Below, piece by piece: positions 1-7,404 of a stretch of DNA of 40,219 nt. Under the pieces are notes generated by a model that was not told the origin of the DNA, ran no database searches, and saw only the letters and a program-made list of their open reading frames with translations. The translations under genes were made by a program, and so were the position numbers. Position 1 is the stretch's first letter. Each line of letters opens with the position of its first letter. The stretch covers positions 1 through 40,219 of the forward strand of contig JAAFJT010000037.1 of assembly GCA_013298955.1 (NCBI GenBank), read 5' to 3'. Source of the stretch: Chitinophagales bacterium. GTDB taxonomy: Bacteria > Bacteroidota > Bacteroidia > Chitinophagales > Saprospiraceae.

Positions 1-87
1 TTGATATTGTCGTATTTTGCGCTTAAAATTTAAAGGATGAATCCAATGGTTGCCGTGATGATCGAATTATAGTGTCTTAAAATTAAA

Positions 88-106
88 GGTCGGCGAGGTT
101 GCAACC
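88..106. repeat. Half copy of a GC-rich palindrome
   Basis: The 19 bases GGTCGGCGAGGTTGCAACC equal the left half and centre of the perfect 28-nt palindrome at 34681-34708. Here the right half is missing and unrelated sequence follows, so this is a broken copy. It lies in the gene-free first 351 bases, where I see no convincing gene. An ORF ending near base 33 could be the tail of a gene outside the window. Confidence 0.7.
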
Positions 107-160
107 CTATCCATTACCCACAGAATTTAATTTGGAATTAAAAATATTTTAAAAAATAAA

Positions 161-227
161 AAGGTGCATCACACCGTAACATTTGTAGAAAAACCTACCA
201 ATGTCACGGTGCTACGTACCTTTTTTA
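161..227. terminator. Imperfect hairpin, probable bidirectional terminator
   Basis: Two arms of about 28 nt (161-188 and about 194-221) pair with some six mismatches around a short A-rich loop. A T-run follows on the plus strand and A-rich sequence precedes it, which gives a T-run on the minus strand. It lies downstream of the leftward glucosaminidase gene and could end its transcript. Confidence 0.55.
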
Positions 228-351
228 CTCTGAAAATTGGCTGCAATTTTCAACAAAACAAAAAACTGTTTTTTATATCAAAATAATTTTTGATTCTGTG
301 GGGTCGTCCTTAATTCCTTAAAAATCCTTTATTCTTGATTCAAAAATTACT

Positions 352-1953
352 TTATTTCACTTTCAATTTCAAACCAACGCTAATATTATTGGTTGTCAAA
401 TTATTTAATTTTTTAATATTATCAACCGTTACACCATATTTCCGCGAGATGCTATATAACGTCTCGCCTTGTCCAACGGTGTGATAATTTTGCGTACTTG
501 CAACTGTGGAAGGCGCAGGCGTTGCAGGTTTCACGGGTGCTGTCGCAGGTTTCGTCACGGTTGCAGTAGGTCGAACCGTTGATGCGGTTGAAGGTTGCTT
601 CACGGATGCGGGTGGAGATGGTTTGGATACCGTCGTTGGGGTCGTTGCAGGTTTTACAGGCGTTGAAGTCGGTCTTGCAGGACGGACAGGCGCAGGTTTT
701 GTCGTCGTTGTGGAGGTCGATGGAGTCGCAGAAGCGTCTGGATACGTTGTAACAGGAGTCGTAGTTGCCTCTGGATACGTCGTAACCACCGTTCCTGATG
801 GATAAGTCGTCGTTGTGGTACTCGTACCATTGCCATTCGGCGAAGCTGGAAAACCACTACCCGAACTATGCGTTCCTTGCGTACCAGTACCACCTGTATT
901 CGTCACATCCGCAGGCACGGTCGGCACTACCGGCGGCGCAACAGGCGAATTAGCAGGGTCTTGAGACGCATCGCGCAACTGCGGTGTTTGCCAACTTTCA
1001 AACCAACCGCGTCTTAAAATCAATCGTTCTCCAATCGCCGGTTCGGTTCCTTCTATCATTTCATTTTTCGTGTAGAGGCGATACAAGCGAATGCCGTATT
1101 TTTGCGCAATATCACGCATGCGTTCTCCTTGTTTCACAATATGAAATTTGGTATGACCGTGAAAAGCGCGATTTTTGCGTTGCAAAAACAATACTTGTCC
1201 ATTATTCAAAGGTTGGTCGGAACGCACATTAATCATATTTTCATTATACGCTTTCAATTTCGCCAAAGGCACATCATACCGTCCTGCAACTTGTTCCAAA
1301 CTCATATTATTGGAAACATATATTGCTTTCACATCATTGATAAAAATAATACCATTCGCGCCTTGTCGCACTTCGCCTTGTGCTTGTGCGTCTGCGGTCA
1401 TATTCGGTTGCACGCCTAAGTCAAATTTATATAATTCATACGTATTAATCACATAAATCAACAAATCGGGGTAAGTCGGCGCAGTAGCATAGCCTGCTTC
1501 CAATAATTTCCGCGCCCAAGTCTGATAATCCGTAGGCGGCGTGACCGCAAAACAAATATCATAACGCTTATTCGCTTTCAAAAAATCGGAATGGTCTCGA
1601 TACGACTCCTCAATAGATGTATATTGTCGAAAAGGCGAAGGGACGATATTGCCTTGCGCATCGCGGTCATCATCTTTGAGGTAATAAACCCCACCCGTCC
1701 AATTATTCCGCGCTTTGATGCCAAAATGATTTTTCGCATTCAAAGCCAATTCACTCGTACCCGCAGCCGACTCGACCACCGCTTGCGCCAAAGTGATGCT
1801 TGCAGGAACCCCTGTGCGTTGAAATTCGCGGATAGCGATGTCTTTATACAGGTTAATATAATCCGTATAAATCGGACTTTTTTGAGCTTGCGCAATTTGT
1901 TGGGCGCATAAAATCGCGCAGATGCAGAGCGATAGGGTTATTTTAGGTCTCAT
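352..1953 (-). CDS. Secreted glucosaminidase-domain protein with LysM repeats
   Basis: Probable peptidoglycan hydrolase (GH73-like N-acetylglucosaminidase) acting in the periplasm or at the cell surface. With the start at 1953 it has 533 aa and a clear signal peptide (MRPKITLSLC..., cleavage near AQAQ). The reading frame runs further upstream, but the extra residues would bury the signal peptide. Residues about 30-190 form the glucosaminidase domain; the AQAVVES segment holds the likely catalytic Glu61, and NHFGIK follows. Three LysM-like peptidoglycan-binding segments follow: one weak (YVSNNMSLEQVAGRYDVP), one central (FHIVKQGERMRDIAQKYG) and one clear at the C-terminus (YHTVGQGETLYSISRKYG). 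A long Thr/Pro/Ser-rich linker of low complexity separates the last two. It is monocistronic and divergent from the molybdopterin oxidoreductase. Family certain; the exact bond cleaved is inferred. Confidence 0.9.
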   Translation of the reverse strand: MRPKITLSLCICAILCAQQIAQAQKSPIYTDYINLYKDIAIREFQRTGVPASITLAQAVVESAAGTSELALNAKNHFGIKARNNWTGGVYYLKDDDRDAQGNIVPSPFRQYTSIEESYRDHSDFLKANKRYDICFAVTPPTDYQTWARKLLEAGYATAPTYPDLLIYVINTYELYKFDLGVQPNMTADAQAQGEVRQGANGIIFINDVKAIYVSNNMSLEQVAGRYDVPLAKLKAYNENMINVRSDQPLNNGQVLFLQRKNRAFHGHTKFHIVKQGERMRDIAQKYGIRLYRLYTKNEMIEGTEPAIGERLILRRGWFESWQTPQLRDASQDPANSPVAPPVVPTVPADVTNTGGTGTQGTHSSGSGFPASPNGNGTSTTTTTYPSGTVVTTYPEATTTPVTTYPDASATPSTSTTTTKPAPVRPARPTSTPVKPATTPTTVSKPSPPASVKQPSTASTVRPTATVTKPATAPVKPATPAPSTVASTQNYHTVGQGETLYSISRKYGVTVDNIKKLNNLTTNNISVGLKLKVK

Positions 1954-2066
1954 AGTCAATGAGTTATGGATGATGATAATAATGAATGCAGTCGTTAAAA
2001 CGCTATAACCTTGTAAAACCAACGTTATTTTATGTGCAAAAGTAGTAACGTTTTCTTATTTACGGT

Positions 2067-2074
2067 TATTTTTG
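2067..2074 (+). promoter_or_regulatory. Candidate -7 box for the molybdopterin oxidoreductase
   Basis: TATTTTTG fits the Bacteroidetes -7 consensus TAnnTTTG and lies about 80 nt before the start at 2153. No good -33 TTG is visible at the right distance. A box on the other strand (2037-2044, TACTTTTG read on minus) could serve the divergent hydrolase gene. Confidence 0.4.
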
Positions 2075-2152
2075 AATAAATATTCAACCAATTGCTTTTT
2101 TTTTGTAATTTTAGGACTTTGTTGCTTATCCAAAAATTTTACAACCATAATT

Positions 2153-4255
2153 ATGACTACTCATTTTAGAACTTGCAACTTGTGTGAAGCGATGTGCGGA
2201 CTCAAAATCGAAGTGACCGACCAAACCATTCACAGCATCACGGGCGATGTCCATGACCCATTGAGTCGCGGGCATATTTGTCCCAAAGCGATTGGTTTGA
2301 AAGACATTTATCAAGACCCCAATCGCCTCAAAACACCGATGCGCCGTATCGTCAAAGACGGTGTAACCTCTTGGGAATCAATTAGTTGGGAAACTGCCTT
2401 TACAGAAATTGTTGACAAATTAAAAAGTATTCAAACCCAATATGGCAATAATGCCGTAGGTGTTTATCAAGGCAATCCATCCATTCACAATTGGGGAACG
2501 AGCCTTAATTCAGGCAATTTTTTCCGTTTATTGAAAACGAAAAACATGTTTTCGGCGACTTCGACCGACCAATTGCCGCATCATTTTGTGTCATGGCAAA
2601 TGTTTGGACATCCCATGGTTTTGCCCATTCCTGATATTGACCGTACGGATTTTTGGTTGATTTTGGGCGGCAATCCGATTGCCTCGAATGGCAGCATGAT
2701 GTCCGCACCCGATGTGGCGCATCGATTGCAAGCGATTCGGCAACGCGGCGGCAAAGTAGTGGTCATCGACCCGCGCCGCACCGAAACGGCGGCAAAAGCA
2801 ACAACCCATTTTTTCATTCGTCCCAATGCGGATGTGTATCTCCTTTTGGCGTTAATCCACACCGTTTTTGCCGAAAATGGCGTAAAATTAGGCAAAAACA
2901 ATGCTTTTACGGAAGGTATTGACACGTTGAAAGCCTGTGTTGCTGATTTTTCACCTGAGTCGGTTGCGGAGATAACGGGGATTTCGAGTGAAGCGATTCG
3001 CGGTTTGGCGCAAGATTTCATGGCGGCAAAAACTGCCGTTTGTTATGGACGCGTAGGCGTTTCGACGCAAGGTTTTGGGACATTGAGTCAATGGCTTATC
3101 AATGCGTTGAATGTATTGACGGGCAATCTTGATGTGGTGGGCGGTGCGATGTTTACCGCGCCTGCGTTTGAAATTGTTCATGCCCGCAAAAGTGGTTTGT
3201 TCAATCGTTGGCAAAGTCGAGTACGCGGTTTGCCCGAATTTATGAGCGAATTGCCTGTTGCGACGATGGCGGATGAGATGTTGACAGGTGGAGAAGGACA
3301 GATTCGAGCCTTGATAACGAGTTGTGGAAACCCTGTTTTATCCGTTCCGAATGGTCAAAAAATGGATACTGCCCTTGAAAATTTGGATTTTATGGTCAGT
3401 ATCGATATTTATATCAATGAAAGTTCTCGACATGCGCATATTATTTTGCCACCCGCAACTGGACTTGAAATAGGACATTATGACCTTACGTTTCATGTGT
3501 TGGCGATTCGCAATACCGCAAAATACAGTCCGCCCCTTTTTCCAAAAGCTGAAGGTGCAAAATACGATTGGGAAATTTTCCAACAGTTGGCACACCTTTT
3601 TAAAGGCGAAACAGGTGATTTCAAACCCATGCCGCCAGAAGCAGTGTTGGATCATGGTTTGAAAAAAGGTCGTTATAACATTGATTTTCAACAACTTAGA
3701 GATGCACCGCATGGGATTGATTTTGGCGCATTGACTCCCTGTTTACCAGAACGGTTGTTTACAGAGGATAAAAAAATCCAACTCGCGCCTGCTTTATTGG
3801 TGCAAGATTTGGAACGCGCTCGGGCATTTTGGTTGCAACATCAAGAGGTGGCGACTCAGTACCCATTCGCGCTTATCGGGCGGCGACATTTGCGGGATAA
3901 TAATTCATGGATGCACAATTCAGCGCGATTGGTGAGAGGTCGAAATCGGTGTACTTTATTGATACATCCAGAAGATGCTCATTTGTTAAATATTGATAAT
4001 CAACAAATTGTATCTGTAACGTCTCGGGTTGGCAATGTTTCGTTGCCTGCCGAATGGAGTACGGATATGATGCGCGGAGTCGTGTGTATGCCGCATGGAT
4101 ACGGGCATGGGCGGGCAAATGTGCAATTGGATGTGGCGCGACAACACGCAGGCGTGAGCGTCAATGATTTGACCGATGAACAAATGATAGATAGTTTGAC
4201 TGGGAATGCGGCATTTAGCAATGTATTTGTGCGGATACAATTGGAACGCGGATAG
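2153..4255 (+). CDS. Molybdopterin-dependent oxidoreductase (Fe4S4, formate dehydrogenase/nitrate reductase superfamily)
   Basis: A 700-aa catalytic subunit of the DMSO-reductase/BisC superfamily (COG0243). The start at 2153 (MTTHFRTCNLC) is chosen because the iron-sulfur motif begins at residue 8. Cys8-x2-Cys11-x3-Cys15-x27-Cys43 (ending GHICPK) binds a 4Fe-4S cluster. The molybdopterin domain follows, with LILGGNPIASNG and VVIDPRRTETA typical of cofactor binding, and the C-terminal molydopterin-dinucleotide-binding fold covers about residues 570-700. No Tat signal is seen and no partner subunit lies nearby, so it may be a soluble cytoplasmic enzyme. The substrate cannot be told from sequence. 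The last five codons (QLERG) and the stop lie in the left arm of a D-type palindrome, so the natural C-terminus appears overwritten by the repeat. Confidence 0.9.
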   Translation: MTTHFRTCNLCEAMCGLKIEVTDQTIHSITGDVHDPLSRGHICPKAIGLKDIYQDPNRLKTPMRRIVKDGVTSWESISWETAFTEIVDKLKSIQTQYGNNAVGVYQGNPSIHNWGTSLNSGNFFRLLKTKNMFSATSTDQLPHHFVSWQMFGHPMVLPIPDIDRTDFWLILGGNPIASNGSMMSAPDVAHRLQAIRQRGGKVVVIDPRRTETAAKATTHFFIRPNADVYLLLALIHTVFAENGVKLGKNNAFTEGIDTLKACVADFSPESVAEITGISSEAIRGLAQDFMAAKTAVCYGRVGVSTQGFGTLSQWLINALNVLTGNLDVVGGAMFTAPAFEIVHARKSGLFNRWQSRVRGLPEFMSELPVATMADEMLTGGEGQIRALITSCGNPVLSVPNGQKMDTALENLDFMVSIDIYINESSRHAHIILPPATGLEIGHYDLTFHVLAIRNTAKYSPPLFPKAEGAKYDWEIFQQLAHLFKGETGDFKPMPPEAVLDHGLKKGRYNIDFQQLRDAPHGIDFGALTPCLPERLFTEDKKIQLAPALLVQDLERARAFWLQHQEVATQYPFALIGRRHLRDNNSWMHNSARLVRGRNRCTLLIHPEDAHLLNIDNQQIVSVTSRVGNVSLPAEWSTDMMRGVVCMPHGYGHGRANVQLDVARQHAGVSVNDLTDEQMIDSLTGNAAFSNVFVRIQLERG

Positions 4256-4446
4256 GGCGGATTTTCACGGAAATTTTTGAAATAGGATGCTTATGATTCC
4301 AAGTATTTTAAGGATATTTTTAGTTAAAATTTGCACTTTTCAACTAAAAATATCCTTAAAATACTTGGAATCATAAGCATCCTATTTCAAAAAAAAATAA
4401 AAAATCCGTGAAAATTCGCCCAATCCGCGTCATCCGCGTTCCAATT
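4238..4446. repeat. D-type inverted-repeat shell enclosing a C-type element
   Basis: The left arm (4238-4271) contains TTGGAACGCGGATAGGGCGG; the right arm (4405-4446) is its inverse but carries about 10 extra bases in the GGAT-rich part. The same left-arm deficit appears in the copy at 15465, so the asymmetry was inherited by copying. A complete C-type hairpin fills the loop. It lies between convergent genes and overlaps the end of the upstream one. Confidence 0.85.
4274..4393. repeat. C-type element, perfect 52-bp inverted repeat
   Basis: Arms 4274-4325 and 4342-4393 are perfect inverse copies of 52 bp, with a 16-nt loop (TTTGCACTTTTC). The outer end reads TTTTTGAAATAGGATGC. Relatives are at 20335-20552, 21511-21650 and 33279-33440 and share both the outer end and the loop motif. 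It could act as a strong bidirectional terminator here. Confidence 0.9.
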
Positions 4447-4460
4447 TATCTACACTCCAA

Positions 4461-5363
4461 TCAATAACCCAAAACCGCAAATTTCCCACTATTGGCAGGG
4501 TCTAATTTGGACATAATTTGCATCACGCGTTGTTTTTGTTCGCGTCCTGCATTTTTGAAAATTTCAATTAATTCAGATGTTTTCGTATTACTAAAAACCC
4601 TTACTAATAAAGCATTGGGATACACGTCATTCACCTCTTTTAATTTTTCCAATGTTTGCAAAACAATGCCTTTACATTTTTCCACATTCGTTCCAGCAAG
4701 GTCTAAACCCAATCGATGATAATCATACATTGCCTGTCTATACGCTCGAAAACGCGGTGCTGTAGCATTTTCCATGAGCCAGTAACGAGTCGTATTGCCC
4801 AAATTTTTCCCTTGCCACTCCGCTTTGTAATCGGAAGGGACGGTATTCGCAATATCCTGAGCCAATTGCCAATGCGGTTCGCCGCCGCCAGAGGCAAAAC
4901 TATCATAATCAGTCGCCAAAATGCAATAAGCATAATAAGACAAAACCGCCGTCAAATTATCACTAAACACATTTTTAGCGTATTGCAACGGTTGAAATTG
5001 CTCATACGCAAACGTAAAATCCTTATCCAAATACACCAAAACGGGCGTACTGATGTCGCTGCCATAGATAGGACGTGCGGCGGTGATGCTCAACTCGCCG
5101 CGAAACGCAATGGTACTCAACTCCTCCTTGATGGTCAACAAAATGTTTCCAGTAAGCCGTTCTTGGGTTTCAAAAACGTCTTCGGTCCATTTTGTATTAT
5201 TGAAAAAATCGCGGATACTGGTTTCCAAAGATTTAAAAACTTTGGGATCCACCGCCCTTGCTTGTGGATTGGCAACCGTCACCGTAAAATTCAACTCTTG
5301 TCCAAACAAGTGTGAACTATTGATTATCAATAGAATCGGTATTATTTTTTTTAATAAAATCAT
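4461..5363 (-). CDS. porD: DUF4835 family, PorD-like type IX secretion protein
   Basis: A 300-aa exported protein with signal peptide MILLKKIIPILLIINSSHLFG and mature start near QELNFTV. The order of motifs (NFTVTVAN, an FFNNTKWT segment, YYAYCILATDYDSFASGGGE, then the NALLVRVFSNTKTSEL helix) matches the DUF4835 family. In flavobacteria this gene sits directly after coaBC and is named porD for its link to the T9SS. It is likely periplasmic or outer-membrane associated; its exact role in secretion is not established. It is the last gene of the leftward coaBC operon, 18 nt after a 74-aa ORF. Two proteins with T9SS sorting domains in this window (14771, 16760) fit a working T9SS. Confidence 0.82.
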   Translation of the reverse strand: MILLKKIIPILLIINSSHLFGQELNFTVTVANPQARAVDPKVFKSLETSIRDFFNNTKWTEDVFETQERLTGNILLTIKEELSTIAFRGELSITAARPIYGSDISTPVLVYLDKDFTFAYEQFQPLQYAKNVFSDNLTAVLSYYAYCILATDYDSFASGGGEPHWQLAQDIANTVPSDYKAEWQGKNLGNTTRYWLMENATAPRFRAYRQAMYDYHRLGLDLAGTNVEKCKGIVLQTLEKLKEVNDVYPNALLVRVFSNTKTSELIEIFKNAGREQKQRVMQIMSKLDPANSGKFAVLGY

Positions 5364-5381
5364 GTGAACAACTAAACTATT

Positions 5382-5606
5382 TTATGAATTAGACACTTCT
5401 GGAATAGGCGTGTCTATAACGGTTTTGATGGTCTTTTTTTTCTTTCGGACCCGCTTCTGTTTTTCAGGTTCAGGCTCAATTTTAAGAAATTTGCCTGTTT
5501 TTTTATGATGGGCAATCACTTTACTGATAAGCGCAAAATCTTCTTCGGTCCATTTAGAAGGATAGACAAGTAAATCAACACCATCTGGCTCTCTTATAAA
5601 TCCCAT
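5382..5606 (-). CDS. Small hypothetical protein in the coaBC-porD operon
   Basis: A 74-aa ORF, 43 nt after coaBC and 18 nt before porD on the same strand, so almost certainly cotranscribed. The N-terminal half (MGFIREPDGVDLLVYPSKW, then TEEDFALISKVIAHHKK) looks like a small helical domain; the C-terminal half is rich in Lys, Arg and Pro. There is no signal peptide or membrane segment. I do not recognise a named family, although short proteins starting MGFI.EP.GVD are familiar from Bacteroidetes. RpoZ often neighbours coaBC in related genomes, but this protein lacks its motifs. Function unknown. Confidence 0.7.
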   Translation of the reverse strand: MGFIREPDGVDLLVYPSKWTEEDFALISKVIAHHKKTGKFLKIEPEPEKQKRVRKKKKTIKTVIDTPIPEVSNS

Positions 5607-5649
5607 TGATTTTCAATTTTTTAGTGATTAAAATATTTTTTAATTAATT

Positions 5650-6840
5650 TTAAGGCAAAATCATTTTCAACGTATCTGCAATATCCGCCGCAACCGTTTT
5701 TTTATCCTTCAAATCAAATTTTTGAACTTGATTTTCACCCAAAACAATGGTAATTTTATTGGTATCATGTTGAAATCCCGCGCCTGCGTCTTTCAACGAA
5801 TTTAAAACAATCGCATCCATATTTTTGCGCTTCAATTTCGATAAAGCATTTGCCAATTCATCATGCGTTTCCAATGCAAAACCGATAATACGTTGCTGCG
5901 CTGTTTTTTGTTTGCCTAACGCGGCGGCAATATCCATGGTGCGTTCTAATTCAATGGTTAATGTATCCGATTTTTTCTTAATTTTTTCGATTGCAACCGT
6001 TTTAGGGCGATAATCGGCAACCGCAGCCGCTAAAATAGCCGCATCACAATTCGGAAAAAATTGGAGGGCAGCCTCATACATTTGTTGTGCCGATTCTACT
6101 CGAATCGTTTGAATACCAATTACTTGCGTTTTCAAAGCACACGGACCTAACACCAAAAACACTTCCGCACCGCGATTTGCCAACGTTTCAGCCAACGCCA
6201 TACCCATTTTCCCAGAGGAACGATTGCCAATGAAACGCACAGGATCCATCGCTTCGTATGTCGGACCCGCCGTGATGAGTATTTTTCGCCCGATGAAATC
6301 TGATTTTTGTTTTAAAAACGCTTGTAAATGATTGAAAATCGTTTCAGGTTCTGCCATGCGACCCTCCCCAACCAGTCCTGAAGCCAATTCGCCGCGTTCA
6401 ACAGGTATTAAATGATTGCCATACGATTGTAATTTTAATACATTTTGTTGGGTTGCAGGATGTTTCCACATGTCCAAATCCATCGCGGGTGCGAAAAAAA
6501 CAGGACAACGCGCCGACAAATACACCGCCGTCACGATATTATCACACAAACCATTCGCCAATTTCGCCATCGTCGTCGCGGTACATGGCGCGATAAGCAT
6601 CGCATCTGCCCATAAACCGAGTTCTACATGGTTATTCCAACCGTTTTCCGACATGATTTCAGTCAAAACAGGGTGTTTACTCAACGTCGAAAGAGTGAGT
6701 GGTGTGATGAATTGCGTTGCCGATTCGGTCATCAAACATTGCACTTCCGCGCCCGATTTGATGAGTAGGCGTGTTAATGTAGCTATTTTGTAAGCAGCAA
6801 TACTGCCTGTAATCCCAAGTATGATTTTAAGCGGTTTCAT
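5650..6840 (-). CDS. coaBC: Bifunctional phosphopantothenoylcysteine decarboxylase / phosphopantothenate-cysteine ligase
   Basis: This 396-aa cytoplasmic enzyme makes 4'-phosphopantetheine for coenzyme A. The N-terminal flavoprotein (CoaC) domain starts with GITGSIAAYK. It has the active-site His in NNHVELG, the APAMDLDMW signature (Asp in place of the Asn of the textbook PAMNxxMW) and the substrate clamp ASGLVGEGRMAEPE. The clamp lacks the Cys of the Escherichia coli ACGE motif. The C-terminal CoaB domain begins near residue 190 with ITAGPTYEAMDPVRFIGNRS and SGKMG and includes AAAVADYRP, the usual CTP-binding and phosphopantothenate motifs. Length is normal for the fused enzyme. It is the first gene of a leftward operon ending in porD. 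Confidence 0.96.
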   Translation of the reverse strand: MKPLKIILGITGSIAAYKIATLTRLLIKSGAEVQCLMTESATQFITPLTLSTLSKHPVLTEIMSENGWNNHVELGLWADAMLIAPCTATTMAKLANGLCDNIVTAVYLSARCPVFFAPAMDLDMWKHPATQQNVLKLQSYGNHLIPVERGELASGLVGEGRMAEPETIFNHLQAFLKQKSDFIGRKILITAGPTYEAMDPVRFIGNRSSGKMGMALAETLANRGAEVFLVLGPCALKTQVIGIQTIRVESAQQMYEAALQFFPNCDAAILAAAVADYRPKTVAIEKIKKKSDTLTIELERTMDIAAALGKQKTAQQRIIGFALETHDELANALSKLKRKNMDAIVLNSLKDAGAGFQHDTNKITIVLGENQVQKFDLKDKKTVAADIADTLKMILP

Positions 6841-6950
6841 TTATAATAATAATTTTTTTAATAATTTGTATTGCAAAAGCACTAAGAGGCGTTTTGCCAA
6901 TACAAATGTCCGTAGAAAATGGGTAAAATCAAAATTTCATGGATACTTTT

Positions 6951-7243
6951 TAAAACACATAGTTCACATAGGGGACATAGTTCACATAGGGGACATAGGG
7001 GACATAGTTCACATAGGGCAAACGTTTATATATGCGTTGAGGCGTTTGATTCAATTCATTGTTTAAGTAGCTGAACTAAATTAAACGCACAAAACTTGCG
7101 TCAAGTTAATTTGCTGATTTTCAATTATTTACATTTTGACAGTTTATTTCTGTCCAATTACTTATATCCAAAAAGCAACCGAATTTATAAATATTTCCCT
7201 CTATGTGTCCTATGTCCCCTATGTGAACTATGTGTTTTAAAAA
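6951..7243. repeat. G-type inverted repeat with 9-bp minisatellite arm
   Basis: The left arm 6957-7019 is seven tandem 9-mers alternating ACATAGTTC and ACATAGGGG. The right arm (7198-7243) carries about four inverse units (CTATGTCCC, CTATGTGAA). The space between holds an A-type element. No gene is credible in the 564 bases between coaBC (6840) and the chaperone start (7405); ORFs across the 9-mers are only repeat translations such as HIGDIVHIG. Confidence 0.8.
7064..7164. repeat. A-type element inside the G-type loop
   Basis: It begins TAAGTAGCTGAACT and ends with the inverse-like TGTCCAATTACTTA. The right-hand 21 bases (7144-7164) are identical to 32372-32392. Inside lie TGCTGATTTTCAA, shared with 22741-22752, and an ACTTGCGTCAAGT remnant resembling the palindrome core at 34811. 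It is nested inside the G arms. Confidence 0.7.
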
Positions 7244-7343
7244 TACAAAAAGGATTGCCATTTGAAACATACAGCGATTGCGGTATTTTCTAACAAACCC
7301 TAAACGCGGCACTATTTTCGCCGCCGTACAAACTAAATTAACG

Positions 7344-7351
7344 TATATTTG
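7344..7351 (+). promoter_or_regulatory. Candidate -7 box for the parvulin chaperone
   Basis: TATATTTG is a perfect match to TAnnTTTG, 53 nt before the start codon at 7405. The -33 element is weak. Confidence 0.55.
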
Positions 7352-7404
7352 CGTTTCAAAACTTCAAAAATTTGTTTACTACAATTAATTTTACCTCATA
7401 CGAT

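Noticed and set aside
506-805. Plus-strand ORF of 99 codons inside the LysM hydrolase gene
   Set aside because: It mirrors the Thr/Pro-rich linker; its Val/Gly-rich product is a composition artefact.
6957-7019. Possible CRISPR-like array of 9-bp units
   Set aside because: Units are directly adjacent with no spacers, and there are no cas genes; it is a minisatellite.
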